The position numbers were made by a program, and so were the translations under genes. From NCBI GenBank assembly GCA_002368955.1, contig DFDY01000198.1, positions 1 through 49,464 on the forward strand: a stretch of DNA of 49,464 bases, written 5' to 3'. Source of the stretch: Bacteroidales bacterium UBA3816 (GTDB taxonomy: Bacteria; Bacteroidota; Bacteroidia; Bacteroidales; P3). The notes under the pieces were generated by a model that saw nothing but the letters and a program-made list of their open reading frames with translations, did not search any database and was not told the origin of the DNA. This document shows positions 1-8,969 of the stretch, one piece after another. Each line of letters opens with the position of its first letter. Within the stretch, counting starts at the first letter, position 1.

Positions 1-216
1 ACTGATTCTTGCTCGTATTTTTCAATGTGGCGTGTCTTCGACACGCTGAGTAGTAGGGGTTTCGCTATCCCCACACTGCGCTCCCGTTGGTCGCTTAGTA
101 TGGGGTTTCTGCGAGACGTTGCTAGGTCTCGGCAAAGCAAGCAAGCTTTCTTTGCGCTCAACCTTTCGCAACGTTATTGAGATTCAGCCTCTTCGAGACT
201 GCTAAAAATCAGTCTT
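1..216. repeat. Hairpin-rich noncoding repeat with GACTGATT-type ends, cut by the window edge
   Basis: No convincing gene lies here. The segment opens with ACTGATT at position 1 and ends near 214 with the inverse, AATCAGTC. In between are several hairpins: GCGTGTC/GACACGC with a TTC loop (30-46), GAGAC/GTCTC near 112-128, and CAGCCTC/GAGACTG with a TTC loop (185-201). Read in reverse complement, the 180-214 end matches the left end of the element at 6737-6879 over about 36 bases with one gap. I infer a short nonautonomous or REP-like repeat family; the left end is probably truncated by the window boundary. No protein is supported: the short reading frames here have no start context or recognisable sequence. 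Confidence 0.5.
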
Positions 217-267
217 TTATCAAACCAGAGACATTTATTATAGGCCGCCGAAGATCTAAGCGGGGGT

Positions 268-2148
268 TCAATCCTGTTTCTTCTTGCCAAAACCAAAAGT
301 GGGCAGCTCCACATTGCGGAAAGCCGAAAGGATGGGGTTGCCGGAAGGTGCCTCATTGCCGTAGATTTCGGCAATCAAACTCTTATATTTTTCCATCAAC
401 ACCTTGCGACGGATTTTAAGGGTAGGCGAAAGCAGTCCGTTATTGGCCGTCCACTCGTCGGCAACCAGGCGGAAGTTCTTGATTTGCTCATGGGCCGCGA
501 AATCGCGGTTGCATACGGCAATCACCTCGCGATATTTCTCCTTCACCTCTGGCAAAGACAGCAATGTGACATTGTCACGATAGTGCAGATGGTGTTTTAG
601 TGCCCAATAGTGCAAGGTATTGAAATTGGGTGAAATGATGGCCGATGCGCTCTTCTCGTTTTCGCCCACCACCATCACTTGTTCGATATACTCCGACTCG
701 CGCAACTTGTTCTCCAGCAGCTGTGGGGCAATATACTTGCCTGCCGACAGTTTAAAGATGTCCTTCTTACGGTCTGTGATGCGCAGATACTTGGGGCCGC
801 CGATACCCGTGCCCACCATCTCACCCACGTCGCCCGTGTGGAACCAGCCTTCACTATCAATCACCTGGGCTGTATATTCAGGGTCTTTATAGTAGCCCAT
901 CATCACATGTGGCCCACGGGTGAGGATTTCACCATCCTCGGCAAACTTCACCTCCACCCCTTCCAGGATGGGACCCACGGTGCCAATCTTCACCCAGTTC
1001 TTGGCCGGATTGTTGACAGCGATGACCGGCGAAGTCTCCGAAAGTCCATAGCCCTCATGGATATAGATACCCGCAGCGGCAAAGGTGCGCAGCATCTTGG
1101 GCTGAATACTGCTGGAGCCGGTGATGACACAGAGCTCGTGGCCACCGAACTTCTCGCGCCAATGGCGGTAGACCATGCGGTCATAGAACCACTGTGACAA
1201 CTGATAGAACAGCTGCATCCGCTGCAAGTTGGAATAGTCCCAGCGAGAACCGTGGACAAAAGCGCGGTCGTAAATCTTCTTCTTGATGCCGGTGAAATCC
1301 TTGCCAGCAGCATAAAGCTTGTCGTACACCATCTCCAGCACCCGCGGGACGGCGCAGAAACCGTCGGCATGCAACTCCTGCATATTCTGCTGGATGGTGC
1401 CCATGTTCTCGGCATAGTAAATACCCACGCCTCGATACTGAAAATGATAGTTCATGCTGCGCTCATAGATGTGGTTCAACGGCAGAAAGCTGAGAGCCTT
1501 AGAGCCGGCCGGCATATAGTTCACCTTGGCGTGAGCCAGGAAATTGCTGCACAGATTGCGGTGTGAGAGCATCACCCCTTTGGGGTCGCCCGTGGTGCCG
1601 GAGGTATAGATAAGGGTGGCACAGTCTTCTGGGCGTATGGTCTCCTTCAGATGAGCCAACATGGGGACGTTCTTGTCCTTGGTACTGATGCCCAACTTCA
1701 GAATGTCGAACGTGCGCGGATAGCCCTCAATCTTTTCCAGCGTGTAGACCTTGGGGGCGTTCTCCAATTTCTCCAGTGCCGGAGCCACACGGCGGAGCAT
1801 AATATGGTTGCTGACAAACATATACTGTGCCTCGCTGTGGCTGATGATGTGCATATAGTTTTCCACACTCAGGGTGGGATAGATAGGCACATGAATGACT
1901 CCCGTGAGGGCACAGGCCATGTCAGTAAAATTCCACTCGGGGCAGTTGGCCGTCATCGTAATAATCTTGTCGCCCGGTTTCAGCCCCATTTCCAGCAGTC
2001 CGCAGGCCATATAGTGGGCTATATCGTAATACTTCCGTGAGCTATATTTGACCCATTCTCCCTTCTCTTTGGCGCAGAGAACATCCTCTTTGTCAGGAAA
2101 TTGTTCCAGGAGGTAATCCAGCAGGTCGAAAGTGCGTGTTATTTCCAT
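268..2148 (-). CDS. fadD: Long-chain acyl-CoA synthetase (AMP-forming)
   Basis: This 626-residue protein activates fatty acids to acyl-CoA through an acyl-adenylate. It shows the AMP-binding P-loop motif YTSGTTGDPKGVMLSH at about residue 180, the EGYGLSETSP adenylate-binding motif in the middle, and the GWFHTGDVG and DRKKDIFKLSAGKYI motifs that lead into the C-terminal lid. Length and motif order fit the long ACSL/FAA1 subgroup common in Bacteroidales. It is probably cytosolic or membrane-peripheral. A promoter lies just upstream (2171-2178) and the gene stands alone, divergent from trkA. The chain-length preference cannot be read from sequence. Confidence 0.93.
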   Translation of the reverse strand: MEITRTFDLLDYLLEQFPDKEDVLCAKEKGEWVKYSSRKYYDIAHYMACGLLEMGLKPGDKIITMTANCPEWNFTDMACALTGVIHVPIYPTLSVENYMHIISHSEAQYMFVSNHIMLRRVAPALEKLENAPKVYTLEKIEGYPRTFDILKLGISTKDKNVPMLAHLKETIRPEDCATLIYTSGTTGDPKGVMLSHRNLCSNFLAHAKVNYMPAGSKALSFLPLNHIYERSMNYHFQYRGVGIYYAENMGTIQQNMQELHADGFCAVPRVLEMVYDKLYAAGKDFTGIKKKIYDRAFVHGSRWDYSNLQRMQLFYQLSQWFYDRMVYRHWREKFGGHELCVITGSSSIQPKMLRTFAAAGIYIHEGYGLSETSPVIAVNNPAKNWVKIGTVGPILEGVEVKFAEDGEILTRGPHVMMGYYKDPEYTAQVIDSEGWFHTGDVGEMVGTGIGGPKYLRITDRKKDIFKLSAGKYIAPQLLENKLRESEYIEQVMVVGENEKSASAIISPNFNTLHYWALKHHLHYRDNVTLLSLPEVKEKYREVIAVCNRDFAAHEQIKNFRLVADEWTANNGLLSPTLKIRRKVLMEKYKSLIAEIYGNEAPSGNPILSAFRNVELPTFGFGKKKQD

Positions 2149-2170
2149 TTCCTATTCTTTATCAAATTTG

Positions 2171-2200
2171 CAAATATACGACTATTTTTTGAAATACAAA
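2171..2200 (-). promoter_or_regulatory. Bacteroidetes-type promoter of the acyl-CoA synthetase gene
   Basis: On the minus strand TATATTTG (2178-2171) matches the TAnnTTTG -7 element, and TTTG (2200-2197) lies 18 bases upstream in the -33 position. Transcription would start near 2165, about 17 bases before the start codon at 2148. Confidence 0.7.
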
Positions 2201-2275
2201 CAATATTTTTTCTCACCCTTGCCCTCCTAGGTGCGCCATCTATCCTATTTATGGAGCCTGTCCTGAACTTTTTTT

Positions 2276-2305
2276 ATTGTATAATAGTTTTTTTTTGTAT
2301 TTTTG
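2276..2305 (+). promoter_or_regulatory. Bacteroidetes-type promoter of trkA
   Basis: ATTG at 2276-2279 and TATTTTTG at 2298-2305 fit the -33/-7 promoter with a spacing near 19 bases. It sits about 25 bases upstream of the ATG at 2331, which supports that start over an upstream in-frame ATG at 2277 that overlaps the promoter itself. Confidence 0.7.
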
Positions 2306-2330
2306 CACGCTAATTTTTGTGCCTTTAAAG

Positions 2331-3671
2331 ATGAATATAATAATTGCAGGAGACGGAGAGGTGGGCTTTTACCTCGCAAAATCACTGACCGAACTGGACC
2401 ACAACATCACCGTGGTGGACCCCAATTCCGAACTGTTGAAACGGCTGGAGAAAGACTCCGACCTCATGACCATCGCGGGTTCCTCCACCTCGCCCAAGGT
2501 CCTCGCCGAGGCCAACGTCGACGACTGCGACCTTTTCTTGGCCGTCCTTCACGACGAGAGCATCAACCTCATGAGTTGTGTTTTGGCCAAAAAACTCCGT
2601 GCCAAGAAAACCGTGGCCCGCATCAGCAACACCGAGCTCCTCTACCCCCGCCATCGCGACATGCTGCGCGACCTAGGCGTTGACGAGATGGTGTGTCCCG
2701 AACGCATTGCCGCCAAGGAAATAACCAACCTCATCAACAACTCTGTGGCCACCGAGTTCTTCGACTTCTCCAGCGGCCTGCTCACCATGTATCTCATCCA
2801 CTTAGAAGCCGACTCCCCCGTGGCGGGCCACAGTGTCAAGGAACTCATCCAGAACTACAACACCCTCCACGTGCGCATCGTCGCCCTCTTGCGCAACGGC
2901 CAGACCATCTTTCCCCACCTCGACACCACTTTCCAGCAGGGCGACCTCGTCTACCTCATCAGCCGCCCCAACCAGTTCGACACCATCAAGCGTGTGGCCG
3001 GCAAGACCGATGTGAGCATCAGCAAAGCCATGATAGTGGGAGCCGGGCGCATAGGCCGCTTTGCCGCCCAAACCCTCGAAGACAAAATCCGCATCACCCT
3101 TTTCGAAGAGTCCAAACAGCGATGCGACGAAGCCGCCGCCCTCCTCAACAAAACGCTCATCATCAACGGCGATGCCACCGACATCGAACTGCTCAAAGAA
3201 GAGGGCCTGCAAAACACCGACGCCTTTATATCCGTCACCGACTCCTCCGAGACCAACATACTCACCTGTCTCCATGCCAAGAAACTGGGTGTCCATCGCA
3301 CCATAGCCCTGGTGGAAAACACTGGCTTCATCAGCCTCTCGCAAGACATCGGCATCGACACCATCATCAACAAGAAACTCATCACCGCCAGCTACATCTC
3401 GCGTTTCATCGTCAAAGGCGACGCCGTCCGCAGCAAGTGGCTCAGCGGCACCAATGCCGAGCTGGTAGAATTCAACGTAGGCCGTCGCGCCCCTGCCACC
3501 CGCCGCACCATCCGCGAGCTCTCCCTCCCCCAAGGGTCCACCATCGGCGGCATCATCCGCGGCAACCAAAGCATCCTCCCCACCCGCGACACCCAGATTG
3601 AGGCCAAAGACAAAGTCATCGTTTTCGCCCTGCCCAAAGTGATGGACCAAGTGGCCCGACTGTTCGAATAA
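2331..3671 (+). CDS. trkA: Trk potassium uptake regulatory subunit TrkA
   Basis: This 446-residue cytosolic protein is the NAD(H)-binding gating ring of a Trk/Ktr potassium transporter. It has the double RCK layout of TrkA: a first Rossmann fold beginning IIAGDGEVGFYLAKSL at the N terminus, a first RCK_C domain, a second Rossmann fold beginning MIVGAGRIGRFAAQTL at about residue 230, and a second RCK_C domain at the C terminus. Two trkH genes follow directly, the first after 18 bases, so the three probably form an operon. The ATG at 2331 was chosen because the protein then begins right at the Rossmann fold (MNIIIAGDGEVG) and the promoter sits just before it. Confidence 0.93.
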   Translation: MNIIIAGDGEVGFYLAKSLTELDHNITVVDPNSELLKRLEKDSDLMTIAGSSTSPKVLAEANVDDCDLFLAVLHDESINLMSCVLAKKLRAKKTVARISNTELLYPRHRDMLRDLGVDEMVCPERIAAKEITNLINNSVATEFFDFSSGLLTMYLIHLEADSPVAGHSVKELIQNYNTLHVRIVALLRNGQTIFPHLDTTFQQGDLVYLISRPNQFDTIKRVAGKTDVSISKAMIVGAGRIGRFAAQTLEDKIRITLFEESKQRCDEAAALLNKTLIINGDATDIELLKEEGLQNTDAFISVTDSSETNILTCLHAKKLGVHRTIALVENTGFISLSQDIGIDTIINKKLITASYISRFIVKGDAVRSKWLSGTNAELVEFNVGRRAPATRRTIRELSLPQGSTIGGIIRGNQSILPTRDTQIEAKDKVIVFALPKVMDQVARLFE

Positions 3672-3689
3672 ACCCATCCTCCCCTACCC

Positions 3690-5204
3690 GTGCGCACCCA
3701 CCTCCACTCCCATCCAGACCAACGTCCCGCCCAACGGCTGGGGCTGCGCCGGTTCAACTTCCCCCTCATCGCGCGCCTCACGGGCGTCCTCCTCATCTAC
3801 ATGGCCTTCAGCCTCGTGCTGCCCCTAGTCGTCTCCCTTCTCTACCACGACGGAGCCCAGTTCTCCATCCTCGTCTCGGCCATGCTCATTCTCATGACGG
3901 GCCTCTTCCTGCGCAATATAGTGGGTCGCCGTGCCACCTTCGACCTCAAAGAAACCGAAAGCTACTGGTTCACCACCATCATCTGGCTCGTCCTGCCCCT
4001 CTGTGGCACCCTGCCATACCTTATATCGGGCAGCCTCGGCACCCTCACCGATGCCCTCTTCGAGTCCTTCAGCGGCTACACCACCACCGGCTCTTCCATC
4101 CTCTCGCGCCCCGAAGAATTGCCCCCCAGCCTCCTTGTCTACCGTTCTTTCACCCAGTGGGTGGGCGGCATCGGCTTCATGCTTTTCGTCGTGGCCATCC
4201 TGCGCAAACTGGGCGTAGGAGGCGAGCAACTCTACGAGGCCGAATTCTCAGGCACCCGCCAGCGCAAGCTCCATCCCCGCCTCTCCAAGAGTGTCACCCG
4301 CCTCTTCACCATCTACACCCTCCTCACCGTCGTCATGCTGGTGCTGCTTCTATTGGGCGGCACACCCCTCTTCCAATCCCTTTGCCTAGCCTTCAGCACC
4401 GTCTCCACCGGTGGCTTCGTTCCCTGCAGTACAGGCATTGCCACCCTCAGCCCCGGTGCCATCGTCATCGTCACCCTCTTCATGGTGCTCAGCGGCATCA
4501 GCCTAGCCCAGCTCTACCACCTCTTCACCTTTCGCTGGAAGGGGCACTGGCGCGATGAAGAGCTCTGGACCTACCTAGCCATCTTCGCCGTCATGGTCCT
4601 CATAAGCACCGGAGCCTTCACCTCGGCAGGCAACGACATCCTCTCATCCCTTTCCTACAGTCTCTTCCACATAGCCTCCACCATGTCCTCCTGCGGCTAC
4701 TATCTGCCCAAGCCCACCCATTGGTCCTTCCTCGTCAGTGTACTCACCTTCCTCCTCATCCTCATGGGAGCCTCGGCGGGCTCCACTGGCGGCGGCATCA
4801 AAATATTCCGCGTCATCACCATTAGCAAATACATCAGCAACTACTTCACCCACATGATACACCCCAACGCCGTCACCTGTGTCAAGGTGGGCAGCCGGGT
4901 GGTCGAAGACGACTACATCAACAAGACCTTCGTCTTCGTATTCCTCTACCTCGCCTTCATCTGTGGCGGGGCGTTCATTCTCACCCTCTGTGGCTCCACC
5001 ATCCCCGATGCCGTCTGTATGGCCGCCGCCAACATCAGCAATCTGGGACCCTCGCCCCTTATCAACAACCTAGGGGGAGCCCTCGACTATGCACTCCTGC
5101 CTCCGCTGGCCAAATGGACCCTCGCCCTGCTCATGGTTGCCGGACGCATCGAGCTCTTCGCCCTCATCGCCATCTTCTCCCCCGCCTACTGGCGGCGAGG
5201 ATAG
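3690..5204 (+). CDS. trkH: Potassium uptake transmembrane subunit TrkH, first copy
   Basis: This 504-residue polytopic inner-membrane protein forms the potassium pathway that TrkA gates. The four pore loops of the TrkH/KtrB family are visible through their filter glycines: SGYTTTGSS, TVSTGGF, STMSSCGYY and ISNLGPSP. Hydrophobic helices separate them. Translation appears to start at a GTG 18 bases after trkA; the first 25 or so residues are polar and a start slightly downstream cannot be excluded. The coding strand is strikingly C-rich, as in its neighbours. A second, clearly different trkH follows 86 bases downstream. Confidence 0.9.
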   Translation: MRTHLHSHPDQRPAQRLGLRRFNFPLIARLTGVLLIYMAFSLVLPLVVSLLYHDGAQFSILVSAMLILMTGLFLRNIVGRRATFDLKETESYWFTTIIWLVLPLCGTLPYLISGSLGTLTDALFESFSGYTTTGSSILSRPEELPPSLLVYRSFTQWVGGIGFMLFVVAILRKLGVGGEQLYEAEFSGTRQRKLHPRLSKSVTRLFTIYTLLTVVMLVLLLLGGTPLFQSLCLAFSTVSTGGFVPCSTGIATLSPGAIVIVTLFMVLSGISLAQLYHLFTFRWKGHWRDEELWTYLAIFAVMVLISTGAFTSAGNDILSSLSYSLFHIASTMSSCGYYLPKPTHWSFLVSVLTFLLILMGASAGSTGGGIKIFRVITISKYISNYFTHMIHPNAVTCVKVGSRVVEDDYINKTFVFVFLYLAFICGGAFILTLCGSTIPDAVCMAAANISNLGPSPLINNLGGALDYALLPPLAKWTLALLMVAGRIELFALIAIFSPAYWRRG

Positions 5205-5290
5205 CGTCAACAATAAAATCCCTGAGTAGTAAGTCCTAATCACTCATAAACACAAGCATCATCGCAGAAATCAAGTACATACTAAGGTTC

Positions 5291-6715
5291 TTGGGCATCA
5301 TGCTCATCGTGGAAGGGGCACTCATCCTCACCTGCCTCATTCCCGCTATCCATTTTGCCGACGGCACTTGGCCCGCCATCACCGTCTCTGGCCTCTTCAC
5401 CCTCTGCGTGGGACTTCTTCTGTCCGTAACCTTCCGACACGCCCGCCGCATCACCGACAAGCGCATGGCCTATCTCCTAGTCGTACTCATGTGGGTCGTC
5501 CTCTCCCTTTTCGGCACCCTTCCCTACCTTGCCACCGGTGTGGTCACCACCTTTGCCGATGCCCTCTTCGAGTCCACCTCCGGCACCACCTCCACCGGTG
5601 CCACCATCTTCTCGGCCGTCGAATGGCTGCCCGCCTCCATCCTTCTCTGGCGCAGCATGACCCAGTGGTTCGGCGGTTTCGGCATCGTTCTCCTCGTCCT
5701 GGCCCTGGTCCCTTCCATGGGAATCAACAAGTACAGCCTCTACACCGCCGAAGCCTCCGGTGCCGACAACACCGGCAAGCAGACCACTTCCATGGGGGCC
5801 ACCGTCCGACACACCCTCGGTGTCTACATCCTCCTCACCGCCCTCTTCATCCTCATCCTATGCAAAAGCGGCCTTCACCTCTGGGACTCCGTCAATATCA
5901 CCTTCACCAACATCTCCTCCGGCGGCTTCTCCATCTACAACAACAGCCTCGAACACCTCACCCACTCCCAGCAATACATCGTTGCCCTCATCATGCTCTT
6001 CAGCGGCATCAACTTCTCCATGCTATACTACTTCCTCACGCTCCAATGGAACCGCCTGCGGGGCAAGTACGACCAACTACGCTGCTACCTGGCCACCTAC
6101 CTCCTCGGAGCCCTCTTCGTTGTCCTAGCCCTGGCCCTAAAGATGGGCTACCGTTGGCCCGACGCCCTCCGTTGCGGCCTAGTGCAAACCATCAGCGTCC
6201 TCACCACCACCGGCTCCCTCGTAGCCGACACCTCACAGTGGTGGGTTCCCATCACATTCCTCTTCGTCCTCCTCATGCTTTGCGGTGGCATGGCCGGAGC
6301 CACCACCGGCGGTCTTAAAACCATGCGCGTGCTCATCCTCGTGCTAGGCGTGCGCAAAACCCTCCGTGACCGCCTCCACCCCCGTTCGGTCAACCCCGTG
6401 CGCCTCAACCGCAAACCCGTCTCCCCCGACATCATCACCAACGTCATGGTCATCTTCCTCGTCTATGCCGCCGTCACCTTTGTCGGCATCATGCTACTCA
6501 TGCTCAGTGGCATCAGTGCCACCGAATCCATCGGTGCCGCTATTGCCTGCATCACCAGCTATGGCCCCGGCCTAGGCACCTCGGGCGGCTTTGGCTGTTA
6601 TGTAGGCTTCACCACCGCTGGCAAACTCATCTGCTCCCTCCTCATGCTCATGGGCCGTCTCGAATGCCTCACCCTCCTCATCCTCTTCGTCCCCCGCTTC
6701 TGGACTAAAGGATAA
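5291..6715 (+). CDS. trkH: Potassium uptake transmembrane subunit TrkH, second copy
   Basis: This protein of about 474 residues is a second TrkH/KtrB-type potassium channel subunit. Its four filter loops are STSGTTSTGAT, TNISSGGFS, SVLTTTGS and TSYGPGLG, different in sequence from those of the copy just upstream, so this is an old paralogue and not a recent duplication. No ATG stands at a natural position: the frame opens with TTG at 5291, and in-frame codons continue back to a stop at 5237-5239, with non-canonical ATA/ATC codons that could extend the N terminus. The start is therefore uncertain. It probably shares the TrkA subunit encoded at 2331-3671. Confidence 0.88.
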   Translation: MGIMLIVEGALILTCLIPAIHFADGTWPAITVSGLFTLCVGLLLSVTFRHARRITDKRMAYLLVVLMWVVLSLFGTLPYLATGVVTTFADALFESTSGTTSTGATIFSAVEWLPASILLWRSMTQWFGGFGIVLLVLALVPSMGINKYSLYTAEASGADNTGKQTTSMGATVRHTLGVYILLTALFILILCKSGLHLWDSVNITFTNISSGGFSIYNNSLEHLTHSQQYIVALIMLFSGINFSMLYYFLTLQWNRLRGKYDQLRCYLATYLLGALFVVLALALKMGYRWPDALRCGLVQTISVLTTTGSLVADTSQWWVPITFLFVLLMLCGGMAGATTGGLKTMRVLILVLGVRKTLRDRLHPRSVNPVRLNRKPVSPDIITNVMVIFLVYAAVTFVGIMLLMLSGISATESIGAAIACITSYGPGLGTSGGFGCYVGFTTAGKLICSLLMLMGRLECLTLLILFVPRFWTKG

Positions 6716-6736
6716 TGCATTGACTCCAGTTTAATA

Positions 6737-6879
6737 TATGACTGATTCTTTGACAACCTCGAAGAGGTTGAATCTCGCTGACCCCACCCAAGGAACGCCG
6801 TGTGGGATCAGCGATGTCCATGCATCCCAGCATCTCGTTGAGACACGACATTGAGCCAATATGTCCAAAATCAGTCATA
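6737..6879. repeat. MITE-like element with 11-base terminal inverted repeats
   Basis: TATGACTGATT (6737-6747) is perfectly inverted as AATCAGTCATA (6869-6879). The outermost TA on each side could be a TA target-site duplication, as made by IS630/mariner-type transposases; this is inference. Inside are further palindromes: CAACCTC-GAA-GAGGTTG (6754-6770) and a CGCTGA/TCAGCG stem with an inner CCCAC/GTGGG pairing. The left end matches the reverse complement of 180-214. It encodes no protein. From 6880 to the ftsE promoter at 7071 I see nothing further. Confidence 0.55.
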
Positions 6880-7070
6880 CCTGACACTAGAGCGAATGCT
6901 TTTTAACCCTAATCGGCTAGGTCATGCCGGAATCACCTATTCCAAAATCGGCACCTGAAGAAAGACTACTGTGGAAAGGTTAGTTCCTTCTTTAGGGCAG
7001 ATGTGGATAATCCGAATCTATATTTTTAAAAAAAATGCGCTTATATATTAAATGTATAGAAAAAAAATAG

Positions 7071-7078
7071 TACTTTTG
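7071..7078 (+). promoter_or_regulatory. Bacteroidetes-type -7 element before ftsE
   Basis: TACTTTTG matches TAnnTTTG and lies 20 bases upstream of the ATG at 7099, within a strongly AT-rich stretch. A matching -33 element is not obvious. Confidence 0.6.
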
Positions 7079-7098
7079 CATTTTGAAATTACGCGTTT

Positions 7099-7773
7099 AT
7101 GGAGACCCCTATCATATCACTTAAAGACGTTACTATCAGCCACGAGGAGGGTCCTCTGCTGACCCATGTGAATCTCCGCATCGACCCCGGTGAGTTTGTT
7201 TACCTCATTGGCAAGAGCGGCGCGGGCAAGACTTCGTTGCTGCGCACCCTGTATGCCGACCGCGAGATTGAGTCGGGCGAAGCGCAAGTGTGCGGCTTCG
7301 ACTTGGTGCATCTGAAGCACCGCCAGATTCCCCTGCTGCGGAGGCGCATAGGCATCGTATTCCAGAACTTCCGTCTCCTGAGGGACCGCAACGTGCACGA
7401 CAACCTGGCTTTCGTGCTGCAGGCCACAGGGTGGAAAAAGGCCGACATAGAGCCACAGATAAGCAAGACCCTGGAGGCAGTGGGCATCGCCGACAAGGCT
7501 CAGGCACGCACCACGGGTCTCTCCGAAGGCGAGAAGCAGCGCGTGGGCATCGCACGCGCCCTGATTAACAATCCTGCCCTGCTGCTGGCCGACGAGCCGA
7601 CGGGCAACCTGGACCCTAAGACCTCTTCGGACATCATGCAACTGCTGGTGGACATCAACCGACAGACGGGGACGACAATGCTGATTTCGTCGCACGACTT
7701 CATGATGATTGACAAGTACCAGTCACGCATTTTGGTATGCGAGAATGGCACGATTACAGACCCACAACAATAA
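7099..7773 (+). CDS. ftsE: FtsE-like ABC transporter ATPase
   Basis: This 224-residue ATPase has all ABC motifs: Walker A GKSGAGKTS (near residue 38), Q-loop VFQNFRLL, signature LSEGEKQR, Walker B LLLADEPTGNLD and the switch histidine in SSHDF. The VFQNFRLL and LADEPTGNLD versions are those of the FtsE/LolD/MacB group, and the short length and N terminus fit FtsE, which with FtsX drives peptidoglycan hydrolase activation at the division site. No ftsX or other permease gene is adjacent; the next gene encodes an OmpA-domain protein. The gene has its own promoter. A LolD-type role is the main alternative. Confidence 0.82.
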   Translation: METPIISLKDVTISHEEGPLLTHVNLRIDPGEFVYLIGKSGAGKTSLLRTLYADREIESGEAQVCGFDLVHLKHRQIPLLRRRIGIVFQNFRLLRDRNVHDNLAFVLQATGWKKADIEPQISKTLEAVGIADKAQARTTGLSEGEKQRVGIARALINNPALLLADEPTGNLDPKTSSDIMQLLVDINRQTGTTMLISSHDFMMIDKYQSRILVCENGTITDPQQ

Positions 7774-7822
7774 ATATTTTTTTTTTGCGTTACTAACCGA
7801 AAAAGATAAATTCACTCACACG

Positions 7823-8893
7823 ATGAAGAAACATCTCTTGATAGTCCTGCTGGCCCTGCTGGTGACCCTGCCGACGGGCAGCCTGAAGGCTCAGTATCTG
7901 AAAAAGAAACAAACGACCGAGATTGCCCGCGAGGGCAACAACAAACGCCTGTGGCTGCGCAGCAAAGCCGACACCAACTGGCACCCCACGCCGGGCGGCC
8001 TGTACGAACAGGTGACCCTGCCCAATACCAAAAAGGGTAAGAAAGTGGAGCCCATCATTGACGAGGGCGGCAAACACAAGGTGCGCGAGTCGGCCTACGA
8101 CACGGTGTGGAAGTTCACCGCTTTCGACGGCAAGACGTTTTATTTTGTGGACTATGACTACAACCGTTTCCGCCAACTGAAATGGCTGCGCGATGACCAG
8201 CGCGACTGGGGCAAATTTGACCCGGTGATGGACTACCTGCGCAGTGCCGGACGTATTCCTATGCATATGTGCGCCATCTTTGCTGTAAACCCCTCGGTGA
8301 CAGACCAGGACGAGCGCGACGAGCTCATTGCACAAGCTCAGATGGAGGCGGTCATATCGCTGGACTATTTCCGCGACATACTCATCGAGCTGGAGATGAA
8401 AAACAAGATTTCCTACAAGGTGGCCGAAGTGGACTGGCGCTACTGGAAGGACGAAGAATTCTACAACGAGCCCCAACGCGAGGAGCCGCTTATCCGCGTG
8501 GGCATCGTGTGTGACTTCAGCTCCAAGAAGATTGACCTACTGCCCAGTGCGGCTCGGAATGCACGCTCCTTTGCCGAGATTAAGTTCTTTGCCAACGATG
8601 CCACCATACAACCCTCCTACACAGCCGAGCTGGACGACCTGGCCAACTATCTGAAACAGGAGAAAGGACTGGAGGTGCTGCTGACCGGCTATTGCGACAA
8701 CGTGGGCACCGAAGCCTACAACATGGGCCTCTCGCGCCAACGTGCCGTGGAGATTAAGAAGGCCTTGATGAGACGCGGCATCGATGAACACCGCATAGAG
8801 GTGATTGCCCGCGGCGAGGACAATCCTGTGGGCGACAACAACACGCTTAGCGGCCGCTCGGCCAATAACCGAGTGACGGTGACAATTCAATAA
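7823..8893 (+). CDS. Secreted protein with C-terminal OmpA peptidoglycan-binding domain
   Basis: The protein (356 residues) begins with a signal peptide, MKKHLLIVLLALLVTLPTG, cleaved near LKAQ. Residues of about 265-356 form an OmpA-like domain with the peptidoglycan-binding pattern LTGYCDNVGTEAYNMGLSRQR, including the conserved Asp and Arg. The N-terminal 240 residues, rich in charged and aromatic residues, are not a beta-barrel repeat or a TPR array that I recognise. It is likely periplasmic or outer-membrane attached and tethers the envelope to the cell wall. I chose the ATG at 7823 because it starts the signal peptide; an upstream in-frame extension overlaps ftsE and has no such signal. 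It follows ftsE by 49 bases. Confidence 0.8.
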   Translation: MKKHLLIVLLALLVTLPTGSLKAQYLKKKQTTEIAREGNNKRLWLRSKADTNWHPTPGGLYEQVTLPNTKKGKKVEPIIDEGGKHKVRESAYDTVWKFTAFDGKTFYFVDYDYNRFRQLKWLRDDQRDWGKFDPVMDYLRSAGRIPMHMCAIFAVNPSVTDQDERDELIAQAQMEAVISLDYFRDILIELEMKNKISYKVAEVDWRYWKDEEFYNEPQREEPLIRVGIVCDFSSKKIDLLPSAARNARSFAEIKFFANDATIQPSYTAELDDLANYLKQEKGLEVLLTGYCDNVGTEAYNMGLSRQRAVEIKKALMRRGIDEHRIEVIARGEDNPVGDNNTLSGRSANNRVTVTIQ

Positions 8894-8969
8894 GAATGTC
8901 CGCGTTCTTCATTCTGAATTCCAAGTTGGGCTGCGGCCTCTCAGAAATCAGAATTTAGAATTAACAAGA

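Noticed and set aside
177..419. An 80-codon plus-strand frame in the left intergenic region
   Set aside because: It runs into the end of the acyl-CoA synthetase gene and over the repeat ends; there is no ribosome-binding site or recognisable sequence.
2802..3677. A 291-codon minus-strand frame opposite trkA
   Set aside because: It is antisense to a well-supported trkA and has the Gly/Asp-rich composition expected from the reverse complement of C-rich codons.
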